A stretch of DNA of 64,000 nt from NCBI RefSeq assembly GCF_021732705.1, contig NZ_JAKFUM010000002.1, positions 248,001 through 312,000 of the forward strand. The letters are read 5' to 3'. The notes under the pieces are model-generated. The model did no database searches and was not told the DNA's origin. It was given only the letters and a program-made list of their open reading frames with translations. Positions 1-10,267 of the stretch are shown piece after piece. A program made the position numbers and the translations under genes. The first letter of the stretch is position 1. Every line of letters begins with the position of its first letter. The DNA is from Nevskia sp. (GTDB lineage: Bacteria > Pseudomonadota > Gammaproteobacteria > Nevskiales > Nevskiaceae).

Positions 1-1148
1 GGCAACTGCATGTCCGCCACCATCGCCGACAGGAAGCGCGTGGCTTCGCCGCCGGTGACGCAGCGGTGGTCGAAGCTGACGGAGAGCGGCACGATCTTCG
101 AGATGACGATCTGGCCGTTGACCGGCACCACGGCGTCGCGGATCGAGCCGGCGGCAACGATCGCGACGGTCGGCGGCACGATCACCGGCGTGGCGTATTT
201 GCCGCCGAAGCGGCCGAAGTTCGACAGGGTGATGGTGTAGCCGCGCAGTTCCTCGGCCGGCACATTCCGGCTGCCGACGGCTTCCTTCATCTTGATGAGA
301 CCGGCGCGCAGCGAGTCCGGGCTGCGGCTGGCCACGTCCTGCAGCACCGCCACGAACAGGCCTTCCGGGGTGTCGACGGCCACGCCGAGGTGGATCTTCT
401 CCAGCACGCGACGGCCGATCTCGGCCTGGTCGTACCAGGCGTTCAGCGACGGCTGCGCCTTGACGCCGGCGACCAGCGCGCGGATCAGGCGGATGGTCAG
501 GTCCTGCTTGCCTTCCCACGCATGCAGCACCGCGTCGTCGGTGACGGTGGTCGGCATCACTTCATCGCGGGCCTGCGCCATGCTCAGCGCCATCGCCTTG
601 CGCGGGCCACGCAGCTTTTCCATCGGGCCGACGTCGGTCAGGATCTTGTGCACGCGCTGCACGTCCGGCGCGGTGATCATGCCGTCCGGGCCGCTCGGCG
701 TGACGATGGTCAGATCGACGTTCAGGCGATGCGCCAGTGCGCGCACGGCCGGCGTCACCTTGATGCCGGCGGCGGTGCCGACGGTGGTGGCCTTCTCGGC
801 GACAACATCGTTGCTGCTCTTCATCGCGCCGACGACGGTGCCGGTATCGGTGATCGCGCCCGTGCGCGCACCGCCGTGGTCGACCACTGCCGCCGGTGCG
901 GCTTCGGCGGCGGCATCGCCTTCGAATTCGACCAGCGGCTTGCCGACATCCATCGTGTCGCCGACCGCGCCGAACAGCTTCTTGATGACGCCGGCCTGCG
1001 GGCTCGGCACTTCGACGACGGCCTTCGCGGTTTCGACCGCGAGCAGCGGCTGGTCGACGGCGACGGTGTCGCCGACCTTGACGTGCCACTCGCGGATATC
1101 GGCTTCCTGCAGGCCTTCGCCCAGATCGGGGAGTTTGAAAATGCTCAT
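1..1148 (-). CDS. 2-oxo acid dehydrogenase E2 (dihydrolipoamide acyltransferase), 3' end outside window
   Basis: E2 core of a pyruvate or branched-chain 2-oxo acid dehydrogenase complex. It moves the acyl group from E1 to CoA through a lipoyl arm. The protein begins MSIFKLPDLGEG. A single lipoyl domain has the lysine at about residue 42 in VETAKAVVEV. A peripheral-subunit-binding domain lies at about 130-165 (VTPAVRALAHRL). The catalytic domain runs to the window edge and contains SFDHRCVTGG, the DHR active-site motif with Thr where many homologues have Asp. The gene is open at base 1, so the last residues are missing. It lies 38 bases downstream of the E1 beta gene on the same strand, so one operon is likely. 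Substrate (pyruvate or branched-chain) is not settled by sequence. Confidence 0.93.
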   Translation of the reverse strand, partial: MSIFKLPDLGEGLQEADIREWHVKVGDTVAVDQPLLAVETAKAVVEVPSPQAGVIKKLFGAVGDTMDVGKPLVEFEGDAAAEAAPAAVVDHGGARTGAITDTGTVVGAMKSSNDVVAEKATTVGTAAGIKVTPAVRALAHRLNVDLTIVTPSGPDGMITAPDVQRVHKILTDVGPMEKLRGPRKAMALSMAQARDEVMPTTVTDDAVLHAWEGKQDLTIRLIRALVAGVKAQPSLNAWYDQAEIGRRVLEKIHLGVAVDTPEGLFVAVLQDVASRSPDSLRAGLIKMKEAVGSRNVPAEELRGYTITLSNFGRFGGKYATPVIVPPTVAIVAAGSIRDAVVPVNGQIVISKIVPLSVSFDHRCVTGGEATRFLSAMVADMQL

Positions 1149-1186
1149 GTGTTTCGGATTCCTGAATGCTTGAATGGGGCGGCGGC

Positions 1187-2173
1187 TTACTTCGGCGCGA
1201 TGTCGAACACCTTGCGCACTTCGCGCAGGATGCGGTCGACATCCGGGATGTAGACGCGCTCCTGCTTGGCGAGCGGCATCACGGTGTCGTAACCGGCCAC
1301 GCGCATCACCGGGGCGAACAGGGTCAGCAGGCCGTGTTCGGCAAGATTCGCCGCCACTTCGCTGGCCCAGCCGCCGGCGCGCGGCGACTCGGAGACGATC
1401 ACGCAGCGGCCGGTCTTGGCCACGCTTTCGAGGATCGTGTCCATGTCCAGCGGCTTGAGCGTGGCGATGTCGACCACTTCGGCGCTGATGCCTTCTTCGG
1501 CAAGACGGTCGGCCACGAGCCGCGTGTCGTGCATCATCGCGCCCCAGCTGACCAGCGTGATGTCGGTGCCTTCGCGGTCGATGAAGCAGGTATCGAGCGG
1601 CAGCGCTTCGCCGGTGTCTTCGACCGGCTGCTTGAACAGGCGATACAGGCGCGTCGGTTCGAGGAAGATCACCGGGTCCGGGTCGCGGATCGCGGCCAGC
1701 AGCAGGCCGTAGGCGCGCGTCGGACTGCTCGGCGACACCACGCGCAGGCCCGGCATGTGGGCGAAGGTCGTTTCCAGCGATTCCGAGTGGTGTTCCGGCG
1801 CGTGGATGCCGCCGCTGTTCGGCGCGCGGATCACCATCGGGCAGGTCAGGCGGCCGCGCGTGCGATTGCGGTAGCGCGTGGCGTGGTTCACGACCTGATC
1901 GACACAGGGATACAGGAAACCGGAGAACTGGATTTCGGCCACGGCCTTGATGCCCTGCGTCGACAGGCCGATCGCCATCGCGGCCACCAGGGTTTCGGCC
2001 AGCGGCGTGTCGATGACGCGATCCGGTCCGAACTCGTCGAGCAGACCGAGCGTGGCGCGGAACACGCCGCCGTTGCGGCCGATGTCTTCGCCGAGGACGA
2101 CAACCTCGGCATCGCGGCGCATCTCGCTGGCCATCGCCAGGTTCACCGCTTCGATCATGGTGAGATTCGGCAT
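1187..2173 (-). CDS. 2-oxo acid dehydrogenase E1 component, beta subunit
   Basis: Beta subunit of the heterotetrameric thiamine-diphosphate E1 enzyme that decarboxylates a 2-oxo acid and reductively acylates E2. The 328-residue protein starts MPNLTMIEAVNLAM and shows the family motifs VVVLGEDIGRNGGVFRAT and DTPLAE, with ILVSWGAM-like and ESPRAGGWASE segments in the C-terminal transketolase domain. The reading frame extends further upstream, but that part overlaps E1 alpha and is Arg-rich noise. The chosen ATG at 2173 is one base after the E1 alpha stop and follows a GGGAGGG ribosome site, which indicates translational coupling. Two-subunit E1 enzymes are either pyruvate (Gram-positive type) or branched-chain dehydrogenases. 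Confidence 0.93.
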   Translation of the reverse strand: MPNLTMIEAVNLAMASEMRRDAEVVVLGEDIGRNGGVFRATLGLLDEFGPDRVIDTPLAETLVAAMAIGLSTQGIKAVAEIQFSGFLYPCVDQVVNHATRYRNRTRGRLTCPMVIRAPNSGGIHAPEHHSESLETTFAHMPGLRVVSPSSPTRAYGLLLAAIRDPDPVIFLEPTRLYRLFKQPVEDTGEALPLDTCFIDREGTDITLVSWGAMMHDTRLVADRLAEEGISAEVVDIATLKPLDMDTILESVAKTGRCVIVSESPRAGGWASEVAANLAEHGLLTLFAPVMRVAGYDTVMPLAKQERVYIPDVDRILREVRKVFDIAPK

Positions 2174-2174
2174 G

Positions 2175-3308
2175 TCAGTGCCCTCCCACCGGGCCGCGCG
2201 CCGCCACTTCGTCGCGCTGCCATTCCAGCGACTTCGGCAGTCGTTCGTACAGGTGCTCGAAGATCGCCTCCGGCGCCTGCGGTGCGGTCTTGAGGAATTC
2301 CTGCGCCGTGCTTTCGGCAATGGCGGTGCCGTCGGCGATCAGGGCGTCTTCGTCGGCCGCGGTCCAGAAGCCCCGGGCTTCGAGATAGGCCTTGTAGCGC
2401 TTCACCGGGCAGCGATCCCAGGCATCGGTCACTTCCTGTTCCGGGCGATAGCGGCGGGCATCGTCGGCGGTGGTGTGATCGTGCAGGCGGTAGGTCAGCG
2501 CTTCGACCAGGCTCGGGCCTTCGCCGTTGCGCGCGCGTTCGATCGCGCGCTCGAGCACGAAGCGGGTGGCGATCACGTCATTGCCGTCGACCTGTTCGCC
2601 GCTGATGCCGCCGGCCAGGCCCTTCTGCGCGAAGGTCTGGGCGCCGGTCTGGCGGTGGCTCGGCATCGAGATCGCCCAGCCGTTGTTGTTGACGAGGAAC
2701 ACGATCGGCAGGTTCCAGACTTTCGCGGCGCTGACCGCTTCGTACCAGTCGCCCTTCGACGTGGCGCCGTCACCGCAGGACGCCAGCACCACGCGCTTCT
2801 CGCCGCGCAGCTTCATTGCGTAGGCCACGCCGATGGCATGCGGGATGTGTGTCGCGATCGGCACCGACAGCGGGAAATCGTGATGGCTCGGCGTGCCGGC
2901 CGGGTAATCCATGCCGCGCTCGTCGCCGCCCCAGTACTGCAGGATGCGCACCATCGGCACGCCGCGGGCGAACTGCGCGGCGTATTCGCGATAGGCCGGA
3001 ATGAACACGTCTTCCGCCTTCAGCGCATGGCCGATGGCGACACCGATCGCTTCCTGACCCAGCACGGCGGCATAGGTGCCGAGCTGGCCGGTGCGCTGCA
3101 GCGCCACGGCCTTCTTGTCGAACAGGCGCGTGCGCACCATCAGTTCGTACAGCGCGCGAGCCTGTTCGCGATCCGTCGCGAAGGCGGGCGGTTCGGCGGC
3201 GAGCGTGCCGTCCGGGTTCAGGAATCGGGTGAGATAGATGTCGTAGCTCGCGACTTTCGTCGTCGCCGAGCCGGGTGAGGTGTCGGGAATCGTCAAGGGC
3301 TCCACCAT
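2175..3308 (-). CDS. 2-oxo acid dehydrogenase E1 component, alpha subunit
   Basis: Alpha subunit of the ThDP-dependent E1 enzyme, 377 residues. The ThDP/Mg motif is clear: GDGATSKGDWYEAV followed by VFLVNNNGWAIS. Other family landmarks are YRLHDHTTADDA, with the phosphorylation-loop region of eukaryotic homologues, and LGQEAIGVAIGHAL. Start chosen at MVEPLTIPDT. The frame is open further upstream into low-quality sequence, and no strong Shine-Dalgarno is visible at either start. First gene of the E1 alpha, E1 beta, E2 operon. No lipoamide dehydrogenase (E3) gene is in view. It would lie beyond E2 or elsewhere. Confidence 0.92.
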   Translation of the reverse strand: MVEPLTIPDTSPGSATTKVASYDIYLTRFLNPDGTLAAEPPAFATDREQARALYELMVRTRLFDKKAVALQRTGQLGTYAAVLGQEAIGVAIGHALKAEDVFIPAYREYAAQFARGVPMVRILQYWGGDERGMDYPAGTPSHHDFPLSVPIATHIPHAIGVAYAMKLRGEKRVVLASCGDGATSKGDWYEAVSAAKVWNLPIVFLVNNNGWAISMPSHRQTGAQTFAQKGLAGGISGEQVDGNDVIATRFVLERAIERARNGEGPSLVEALTYRLHDHTTADDARRYRPEQEVTDAWDRCPVKRYKAYLEARGFWTAADEDALIADGTAIAESTAQEFLKTAPQAPEAIFEHLYERLPKSLEWQRDEVAARGPVGGH

Positions 3309-3507
3309 AGGTTGTTGAGACCGCGCGATTGCGCGCGGCCTGCGATGGGCGGACGGTAGCACGCGATTTGGACCGCTTGAATTCACGCAGTGCAGCATTT
3401 GGCCGCTCGCGAACCCGGTCTTGATCGATGTCAGGAAGTCTTGTCGGATCAGCGATTTATGCGATCCGGCGGCGCCGTGGGACGGGCCGCGAAGCCCGAT
3501 TGCCGAG

Positions 3508-4194
3508 TCAGGTCGAGGAATCGAGCCAGCCGCGGCGCCGGGCCAGCCGGAACAGCAGCACGTTGCACAGCGTGACGACGAGGGCGGCACCGAGCACGTC
3601 GCTGACGAAATGCCCGCCCTGGATGATGCGGCCGAGGCCGATCAGCCCGCCGAGCGCATAGCCGCCGATCAGCCAGCGCCGCCGCTGCGCCGGGAACAGC
3701 CACGCGCCGGTGATCCAGAAGAAACCGGCACCGGCATGGGAGCTGACGAACGAGCAGTTGCGCCGGCACTGGTCGCTGATCGCGCCGGGTGCAACGTAAT
3801 GACCGCTGCCGCCGTAATCGACGATCTGCGACGGCCGCGGCCGACCCCAGTGATCCTTCAGCACCGGGTTGATGACGATGCCGGGACCGATCGCCAGTGC
3901 TGCCACTGCGAGCGCGGCGCGGTTGCGGGTGAGTCGCCGGGCCGGGTCGCGGGCGGCGTGAATGATCACGCCGAGCAAGGCGAGCACGACCGCGATCGTC
4001 AGCCAGCGCGTGCCGAGATAGACGAAGCGCACCGGGCCGGCATCGCGCCAGAAAAAGCCTTCCGCCGCCGTGTAGAACGCGCCGCTGGCGATCGGATCGA
4101 TCAGCGGGCCTGCGACATGCAGCGCCGTGAATGCAAGCGCAGCAAGCGCCGCGATGACCGCCAGCGGCAGCGGCCTGGCGGCGGGCTGCGCCAT
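3508..4194 (-). CDS. PAP2-family membrane phosphatase
   Basis: Integral membrane phosphatase of the type-2 phosphatidic acid phosphatase superfamily, 228 residues with several hydrophobic segments. All three catalytic signatures are visible: KDHWGRPRP, SSHAG (the PSGH-like motif) and GRIIQGGHFVSD (the R-x5-H-x3-D motif). Two Cys residues sit in the periplasmic loop DQCRRNC. The ATG at 4194 shares one base with the stop of the upstream glycosyltransferase, so the pair is translationally coupled. PAP2 enzymes next to ArnT-like transferases often act on lipid A or on undecaprenyl-phosphate carriers. The substrate here is inference. Confidence 0.88.
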   Translation of the reverse strand: MAQPAARPLPLAVIAALAALAFTALHVAGPLIDPIASGAFYTAAEGFFWRDAGPVRFVYLGTRWLTIAVVLALLGVIIHAARDPARRLTRNRAALAVAALAIGPGIVINPVLKDHWGRPRPSQIVDYGGSGHYVAPGAISDQCRRNCSFVSSHAGAGFFWITGAWLFPAQRRRWLIGGYALGGLIGLGRIIQGGHFVSDVLGAALVVTLCNVLLFRLARRRGWLDSST

Positions 4195-5771
4195 CAGTAG
4201 CCCTTGAAGCCGGCCAGATGCCAGACGTGGAAATCGAGCGCGTAGTCGCGGTGGATCGCGATGTGGATCGGCTCGATTTCCGCGGCGCTGTCGAAGCGCT
4301 CGGCCATGCCGGGCGGCAGCGCACCGTCGCGGCTGACGAAGACGAAGCTGCGGCCTTCGAGGCCGGCGAGCGTCGTGCTCATCGCGTAGTAGTCGTTCGG
4401 AATGCGGCGCGGGTTCCACTTCAGCATCGCCCGCCCCGCAGCGCCGGCATAGAAGCGGGCTTCGGCGATCAGATCGCGCGCATCGCCGAGCAGGATCGCG
4501 TCCGGATGCGCCGCCTGCCGCGCAGCGAGGGCTGCGCCGTACTCGCGCCAGCCGCGCACGCGCTTGTTCAGCACATCGTTCTTGCGCGTCAGCTCGATGC
4601 CGGCGGTATCGGCGATGACATCGAAGTGATAGGCCAGCGCGCCGACGACGACGTTCAGCGCGATGGCGGCCTTGAGCAGCCGCATGCGCTGGGCCTCGAG
4701 CAGCCGGGCGACGACGAAGATCGTGCCGCCGACATAGGCCATCGCCGACCAGTTGGCGTTGGCGCGGCCGAGCAGCGACTGCGCGGTGATCGCGCCGAGG
4801 AACGGCAGCGCGAAGCAGGCCAGCAGGCGGTAGCGCTCGTCCCGCATCCAGCCACGCGCGGCGGCGAGCTGCACCAGCCAGGCGATGAACAGCACCGGCC
4901 CCATGATGCCCAGCTGACCGGCGACGAAATCGCCGAAGGACTTCCAGTTCAGGCCCTGATGGCCGCCGTTGACGCCGTTCTCCAGCCCGGAGATCTGCGC
5001 GGTGTGGGCCAGGGTCGGCCAGCCGTTCTGCGCATTCCAGACGAGGTTCGGCGCGAACACGAGGGCAGCGACCAGCATCGTCGCGTACAGCTTCGGATTC
5101 GCGAAATGCCGGCGCAGGCTCGGGCTGATCGCCAGGTGCAGCAGCACCGACACCGCGAAGATGCCCATCGTGTACTTGGTCAGCAGGCCGAGTCCGCTGG
5201 CGAGGCCGGCGGCCAGCCACCAGTGCCAGCGATCGTCGTCGAGCGCACGCAGGTAGGCGTACAGCGCGGCGGCCCAGCACAGGAACAGCGGCACGTCGGT
5301 CGAGATGATCGCGCTCGACAGCGCGACACCCGGCAGCGTGATGAAGGTGATCGCGGTCCAGAACGCGATGCGCGCACCGAACAGCCGCTGAGTGATCGCC
5401 CAGATCAGCAAGGTGGTCAGCGGATACAGCAGCAGCGCGCCGCTCTTCACGCACAGCGCGGTGTCGCCGCAGACCGCCGTGGTGCCGGCTATCACCGCCG
5501 CGATCATCGGCGGCTTCGAGAAATAGCCCCAGTCGAGTGCCTGCGACCAGGTCCAGTACTGCGCCTCGTCGACGTACAGGTCGAGCCCGCTGGCGGCGAT
5601 CGCCAGCGCCCGGTACACGGTCAGCGCCAGCAGGATCGCGAGCAGCCACGGCAGGCCGCGGCGGTCGGACGGGTGCGGCGGCGGAGGGATCGGGGAGGCG
5701 GCCAAGACAGGGGATCGGGGCGGTGAAAGCTGGGGCATTCTAGCGGCGCGCTGTGGTCTAATCCGCGTCAT
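4194..5771 (-). CDS. ArnT/PMT-like membrane glycosyltransferase (GT39/GT83-like)
   Basis: Polytopic glycosyltransferase of the GT-C fold, 525 residues. It uses polyprenyl-phosphate sugar donors to modify lipid A, other lipids or protein at the periplasmic face. The first periplasmic loop has the catalytic acidic pair in LYVDEAQYW and a KPP motif (FSKPPMIAAV), both typical of ArnT/PMT_2 proteins. About ten hydrophobic segments follow, then a soluble C-terminal domain (about 400-525). Start taken at ATG 5771; an internal ATG at 5738 is equally possible because neither has a strong ribosome site. It is coupled to the PAP2 gene by a one-base overlap and diverges from lolC. Confidence 0.82.
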   Translation of the reverse strand: MTRIRPQRAARMPQLSPPRSPVLAASPIPPPPHPSDRRGLPWLLAILLALTVYRALAIAASGLDLYVDEAQYWTWSQALDWGYFSKPPMIAAVIAGTTAVCGDTALCVKSGALLLYPLTTLLIWAITQRLFGARIAFWTAITFITLPGVALSSAIISTDVPLFLCWAAALYAYLRALDDDRWHWWLAAGLASGLGLLTKYTMGIFAVSVLLHLAISPSLRRHFANPKLYATMLVAALVFAPNLVWNAQNGWPTLAHTAQISGLENGVNGGHQGLNWKSFGDFVAGQLGIMGPVLFIAWLVQLAAARGWMRDERYRLLACFALPFLGAITAQSLLGRANANWSAMAYVGGTIFVVARLLEAQRMRLLKAAIALNVVVGALAYHFDVIADTAGIELTRKNDVLNKRVRGWREYGAALAARQAAHPDAILLGDARDLIAEARFYAGAAGRAMLKWNPRRIPNDYYAMSTTLAGLEGRSFVFVSRDGALPPGMAERFDSAAEIEPIHIAIHRDYALDFHVWHLAGFKGY

Positions 5772-5867
5772 GACCCTGATGATCCGACTTCGGCAGCCGT
5801 TGCCTGCCGTGCTTCACGTGTCCCCGTCCCCCGCCGCGCACGTGTTGTCGCGCGGGGTGCCGCCGGC

Positions 5868-7118
5868 ATGAAGGCCCGCTACTACGAGTTGCTGCTCGGC
5901 CTGCGCTATACCCGCGCCAAGCGTCGCAACCACTTCATTTCGTTCATTTCGCTGGCCTCGATGCTCGGCATCGGGCTGGGCGTGGCGACCTTGATCGTCG
6001 TGCTCAGCGTGATGAACGGCTTCGAGAAGGAACTGCGTTCGCGCATCCTCGGCATGGCCTCGCATGCGACCATCTCCGGCAACAGCGAAGGCCTGCCGGA
6101 CTGGCCGTCGGTCGCCGCGATGGCGATGCGCAACGGCAAGGTTGCCGGCACTGCGCCGTACATCGAAGGCGAGGCGCTGGTGAAGGTCGGCCCGGAAATC
6201 TCCGGCACCGTGATGCGCGGCATCCTGCCGGAAGAGGAAGCGAAGGTTTCCGAGATCGGCGTGCACATGCAGAGCGGGTCGCTCACCGACCTCAGGCCGG
6301 GCGAGTTCAACATCGTGCTCGGCTTCGAGCTGGCGCAGCAGCTCGGCGTGGTGCCGGGCGAAAAGGTCGACCTGATGATTCCGCAGCTCAGCGTCACGCC
6401 GGCCGGCGTGCTGCCGCGCTTCCGGCGCTTCAACGTCGTCGGCGTGTTCCGCATCGGCATGTACGAGTTCGACCGCGGGCTGGTGCTGATCCACATGGCC
6501 GATGCCGCTGCGCTGTATCGCCTTGGCGACAACGTCACCGGCGTGCGCCTGAAGCTGAACGACCTGTTCCAGGCGCCGAAAGTGGCGCGCGAAATCGCCG
6601 AAGCGACGCCCGGGGCCTTTTTCGTCAGCGACTGGACGCGCAGCCACGCGAACTTCTTCCGCGCCGTGGCGACCGAGAAGACGGTGATGTTCCTGATCCT
6701 GTCGATGCTGGTCGGCATTGCCGCGTTCAACATCGTCTCCACGCTGGTCATGGTGGTGCAGGACAAGCAGGCCGACATCGCCATCCTGCGGACGCTCGGC
6801 GCCACGCCGCGCTCGATCATGGCGGTGTTCATGGTGCAGGGCTCGGTGATCGGCGTGATCGGCACCGTGGTCGGCGTCAGTCTCGGCGTGCTGCTGGCGC
6901 TGAACGTGCAGACCCTGGTGCCACTGCTCGAAGCCGCGACCGGCCGCCAGTTCCTGTCGCCGGACATCTACTACATCAGCGACCTGCCATCGGACCTGAA
7001 GCTGGCCGATGTCGTGCAGATCAGCATCCTGTCGCTGGCGCTCGGCCTGCTGTCGACCCTGTATCCGGCGTGGCGGGCTTCGCGCGTGCAGCCGGCGGAG
7101 GCGTTGCGATATGAGTAG
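5868..7118 (+). CDS. lolC: Lipoprotein-releasing ABC transporter, permease LolC/LolE family
   Basis: Inner-membrane permease that releases outer-membrane lipoproteins to the chaperone LolA, 416 residues. The N-terminus [34 protein letters not shown] (split here only by family comparison) holds the cytoplasmic anchor and first membrane segment. A large periplasmic domain follows (about 50-260), then three C-terminal membrane segments including the conserved [13 protein letters not shown] coupling region. Only one LolC/E-type gene is present here, next to lolD, so it may form a homodimer or pair with a distant partner. The stop overlaps the lolD start by 8 bases. Confidence 0.95.
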   Translation: MKARYYELLLGLRYTRAKRRNHFISFISLASMLGIGLGVATLIVVLSVMNGFEKELRSRILGMASHATISGNSEGLPDWPSVAAMAMRNGKVAGTAPYIEGEALVKVGPEISGTVMRGILPEEEAKVSEIGVHMQSGSLTDLRPGEFNIVLGFELAQQLGVVPGEKVDLMIPQLSVTPAGVLPRFRRFNVVGVFRIGMYEFDRGLVLIHMADAAALYRLGDNVTGVRLKLNDLFQAPKVAREIAEATPGAFFVSDWTRSHANFFRAVATEKTVMFLILSMLVGIAAFNIVSTLVMVVQDKQADIAILRTLGATPRSIMAVFMVQGSVIGVIGTVVGVSLGVLLALNVQTLVPLLEAATGRQFLSPDIYYISDLPSDLKLADVVQISILSLALGLLSTLYPAWRASRVQPAEALRYE

Positions 7119-7842
7119 CGCGATGAATCCAGACATCGTCATCGCCTGCCACGGCCTTGCCAAAACCTTCGACGACGGTCGCCTGAACCTGACCGTGTTC
7201 GAGGGCATCGATCTCGAACTGCGCCGCGGGGATCGCGTGGCGATCGTCGGCTCCAGCGGCGCCGGCAAGAGCACCCTGCTGCACATCCTCGGCGGCCTCG
7301 ATTCGCCGTCAGCCGGCACGGTGTCTGTGGCCGGGCGCGAAATGAGCGCGCTGAGCGATGCCGAACGCTCGCGCGTGCGCAATGCCAGCCTTGGCTTCGT
7401 CTATCAGTTCCACCATCTGCTGCCGGAGTTCACGGCGCAGGAAAACGTGGCGATGCCGCTGCTGATCCGGCGCACGCCGCAGGCGGAAGCGTACGCGACG
7501 GCAGCGCGGCTGCTGGAGCGCGTGGGCCTTGGCAAGCGGCTGGATCACAAGCCGGGCGAACTGTCCGGCGGCGAACGTCAGCGGGCGGCGGTGGCGCGGG
7601 CGCTGGTGACCAAGCCGGCCTGCGTGCTGGCTGACGAGCCGACCGGCAACCTCGACACGCGCACCGCCGAAACGGTGTTCGAGCTGATGCTGGAGCTGAA
7701 CCGGGAGCTGGGCACCAGCCTGATCGTGGTCACCCACGACCTGAAGCTGGCCGCACGCATGGATCGCATCTGGTCGTTGCAGTCGGGCGGCCTCGTGCCG
7801 ATAACCCCCGAACTGCTGGCAGCGGGTGCCCGGCCGGGCTGA
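7111..7842 (+). CDS. lolD: Lipoprotein-releasing ABC transporter, ATPase LolD
   Basis: Cytoplasmic ATPase that powers LolC/E, 243 residues. Walker A is GSSGAGKST (47-55), the signature is [15 protein letters not shown], and Walker B is [12 protein letters not shown] followed by a His-loop VVTHD. The family-typical [18 protein letters not shown] is present. The frame is open upstream inside lolC. The ATG at 7111 is chosen because GGAGG lies 11 bases before it and the protein then begins at the normal LolD position. Overlaps lolC by 8 bases and comEC by 17. Confidence 0.95.
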   Translation: MSSAMNPDIVIACHGLAKTFDDGRLNLTVFEGIDLELRRGDRVAIVGSSGAGKSTLLHILGGLDSPSAGTVSVAGREMSALSDAERSRVRNASLGFVYQFHHLLPEFTAQENVAMPLLIRRTPQAEAYATAARLLERVGLGKRLDHKPGELSGGERQRAAVARALVTKPACVLADEPTGNLDTRTAETVFELMLELNRELGTSLIVVTHDLKLAARMDRIWSLQSGGLVPITPELLAAGARPG

Positions 7843-10228
7843 TTCCGCCCCGCTGCCCGGTGCCGCAGGACGCGGCACCCTCGCCGCCCCTTGGTCGCCG
7901 CTGCCGCTGGTCATCGCGTTCACGATTGGCGCGCTCGGCCTGCTGCAGTGGCCGTCAATCCCGTCCGTGCGGTGGCTGCTGCTGGCGCTGCCAGCGCTGC
8001 TGGTTCCAAAACCGTGGCGATGGCTGACGCTGGCCGTGATCGCCGGTGCGGCGCTGACCGCGATCCGGGCGCAATCCGTGATCGATGCGCGCTGGCCGGT
8101 CGAGCGCTTCGGCGAAACGCGCTGGGTCGAGGGGACGATCGCTGCGCTGCCGCAGGCCAGCGCGGGTGCTGCGATCGAGCCATCGGCAGCGACCGACAAC
8201 CCGGGCGACGCGCCCGACACCCGCACCTGGCGCTTCCGCTTCGATCCCGCTGCCAATGCGCGGGCGGATGGCCTGCCGCCGCATGTCCGCGTTGCCTGGT
8301 ATCGCAGCGACGAAACCCTGCGTGCCGGCGAGTGCTGGCGGCTGCGGCTGAACCTGCGCACGCCGCACGGCAGCGCCAATCCGGGCGCGTTCGACTACGA
8401 GGGCTGGCTGTTCCGGCAGGCGATCGGCGCAACGGCAACGGTGCGCGGCGCCGAGCGCTGTGCTGCGCATCACGGGTACTGGCTGCTGCGCGGGCGGCAG
8501 GCGTTCGCCGATCAATTGTCGACCTGGCTGCCGGGCCACCCCGCCCTGCCGATGGTCGCCGCGCTGACACTCGGCGACACCTCCGGGCTCGACGACGAGG
8601 ACTGGCAGGCGTTCCGGCTGACCGGCACCACGCACCTCGTCGCGATCTCCGGCTTCAATGTCGCGATCGTCGCCGGCGTGATCTTTTTCCTGCTGCGCGG
8701 CCTGTGGCGCCGCTCGACGCGGCTGTGCCTGTGGCTGCCGGCGCCGCGGGCGGCCATGATCGGATCGGTGCTGGTCGCGCTGCTGTATGCGCTGCTGGCC
8801 GGCTTCGATCCGCCAGTGCAGCGCGCGGCGCTGATGTTGTTGCTGCTGGCATTGGCCGGATGGTGGGGCGGACTCGGTCAGCCGGCGCGCGCGCTGGCCC
8901 TGGCCTGGCTGATCATCGTCGCCGGCGATCCGCTCGTGCTGCTGTCGCCCGGCCTGTGGCTCAGCTTCTCGGCGGTCGCCGCGATCTTCTATGTCGCCGG
9001 CGGCCGGCTCGGCGCGGTGTCCGGCTGGCGCGCGGCGATTCAGGTGCAGTTGAGCTTAAGCCTGATGCTGGCGCCGCTCGCCCTGTTCTGGTTCCAGGGC
9101 ACCAGCCTGACCGGGCCGCTGGTCAACCTGCTGGCGGTGCCGGCAGCGGCGGTGCTGACGCCGGCGCTGATCGGCGCGCTGCTGCTGGCCTGGGTCGTTC
9201 CGGTGATCGGCCTTCCGGTGCTGGGCGGCGTCGCCGACGTGCTGGCGTACTCGCAGGACGGCCTGATCGCGCTTGCGCAGGCCACGCCGCAGGCCTGGGC
9301 GGCGGCCAGTCCAGAAGCGGCGGCGCTGCTGCTGGCACTGATCGGCGCGCTGGCGCTGTTCGCGCCGGCTGCATTGCCGCTGCGCGTGTTCGGCGTGATC
9401 GCGTTCGCCGCCGTGCTGTTGCCGCCGCCACGCGCGGTCGATTCCGGCTTCCGGCTCACCGTGCTCGACGTCGGTCAGGGCCTGGCCGTGGTCGTCCAGA
9501 CGCGCAATCACGCGCTGCTGTTCGACGCCGGCCCGGCCTACGCCGGCAGCTTCGATGCCGGGCGCGCGGTGGTGGTGCCGGTCCTGCTGCGCAATGGCGT
9601 GCGACGGCTCGATCGCCTGATCGTGTCGCACGGCGATCTCGACCATCGCGGCGGTGTCGATGCCGTGCTCGCCGCCATTCCCGCGACCCAGCGCAGCGGC
9701 TTTGGCAGCGATCAGCCCTGCGTGGCGGGCGACCATTGGCAATGGGATGGCGTCGCCTTCACCGTGCTGGCGGGGCCGGAACCGGGGCTGTCGGACAATG
9801 ACGGCTCCTGCGTGCTGCGCATCGCGTTCGGGCAGCAGGCGGCGTTGCTGACCGGCGACATCGAGGCCGAAGCCGAAGCCCGGCTGCTGGCGCGCGAGTC
9901 GCCGGACGCGCTGCGGGCCGATCTGCTGGTGGCCCCGCATCACGGCAGCCGCACGTCGTCGAGTGCCGCGTTCATCTACGCGGTGCAGCCCAGGCTCGTG
10001 GTCTACAGCGCTGGCTGGCATCACCACTTCGGACACCCGGCCCGAGTCGTCGTCGATCGCTATGCCGAGCTTGATCTGCGTCAGGTTTCGACCGGCGACG
10101 ACGGCGCGGTGGCTGTCAATTTCGGCATGACGAAATTACGCTTCGATCTATACCGACAGACGTCGCCGCGACTCTGGTCGACCCCCGCCGATCACGCGTG
10201 GTGGCCGCGACCGGATGTTGCGGAATGA
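7826..10228 (+). CDS. comEC: DNA uptake channel ComEC/Rec2
   Basis: Inner-membrane channel for single-stranded DNA during natural transformation, 800 residues. A hydrophobic N-terminus is followed by an OB-like domain (about 90-190), then the Competence membrane domain with [19 protein letters not shown], the family hallmark. The C-terminus is a metallo-beta-lactamase domain with [11 protein letters not shown] and [10 protein letters not shown], which retains the metal-binding HxDxDH pattern and so may be catalytic. The GTG start at 7826 overlaps the end of lolD. The lolC-lolD-comEC order is common in gammaproteobacteria. Presence suggests, but does not prove, natural competence. Confidence 0.93.
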   Translation: MPGRADSAPLPGAAGRGTLAAPWSPLPLVIAFTIGALGLLQWPSIPSVRWLLLALPALLVPKPWRWLTLAVIAGAALTAIRAQSVIDARWPVERFGETRWVEGTIAALPQASAGAAIEPSAATDNPGDAPDTRTWRFRFDPAANARADGLPPHVRVAWYRSDETLRAGECWRLRLNLRTPHGSANPGAFDYEGWLFRQAIGATATVRGAERCAAHHGYWLLRGRQAFADQLSTWLPGHPALPMVAALTLGDTSGLDDEDWQAFRLTGTTHLVAISGFNVAIVAGVIFFLLRGLWRRSTRLCLWLPAPRAAMIGSVLVALLYALLAGFDPPVQRAALMLLLLALAGWWGGLGQPARALALAWLIIVAGDPLVLLSPGLWLSFSAVAAIFYVAGGRLGAVSGWRAAIQVQLSLSLMLAPLALFWFQGTSLTGPLVNLLAVPAAAVLTPALIGALLLAWVVPVIGLPVLGGVADVLAYSQDGLIALAQATPQAWAAASPEAAALLLALIGALALFAPAALPLRVFGVIAFAAVLLPPPRAVDSGFRLTVLDVGQGLAVVVQTRNHALLFDAGPAYAGSFDAGRAVVVPVLLRNGVRRLDRLIVSHGDLDHRGGVDAVLAAIPATQRSGFGSDQPCVAGDHWQWDGVAFTVLAGPEPGLSDNDGSCVLRIAFGQQAALLTGDIEAEAEARLLARESPDALRADLLVAPHHGSRTSSSAAFIYAVQPRLVVYSAGWHHHFGHPARVVVDRYAELDLRQVSTGDDGAVAVNFGMTKLRFDLYRQTSPRLWSTPADHAWWPRPDVAE

Positions 10229-10267
10229 CGCAGCGCTGGCCGACACCGTGCACCATGAGGGCTTCCG

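Noticed and set aside
66-1253. Long plus-strand frame at the window start
   Set aside because: Antisense to the E2 gene, His/Arg/Asp-rich composition typical of GC-rich shadows.
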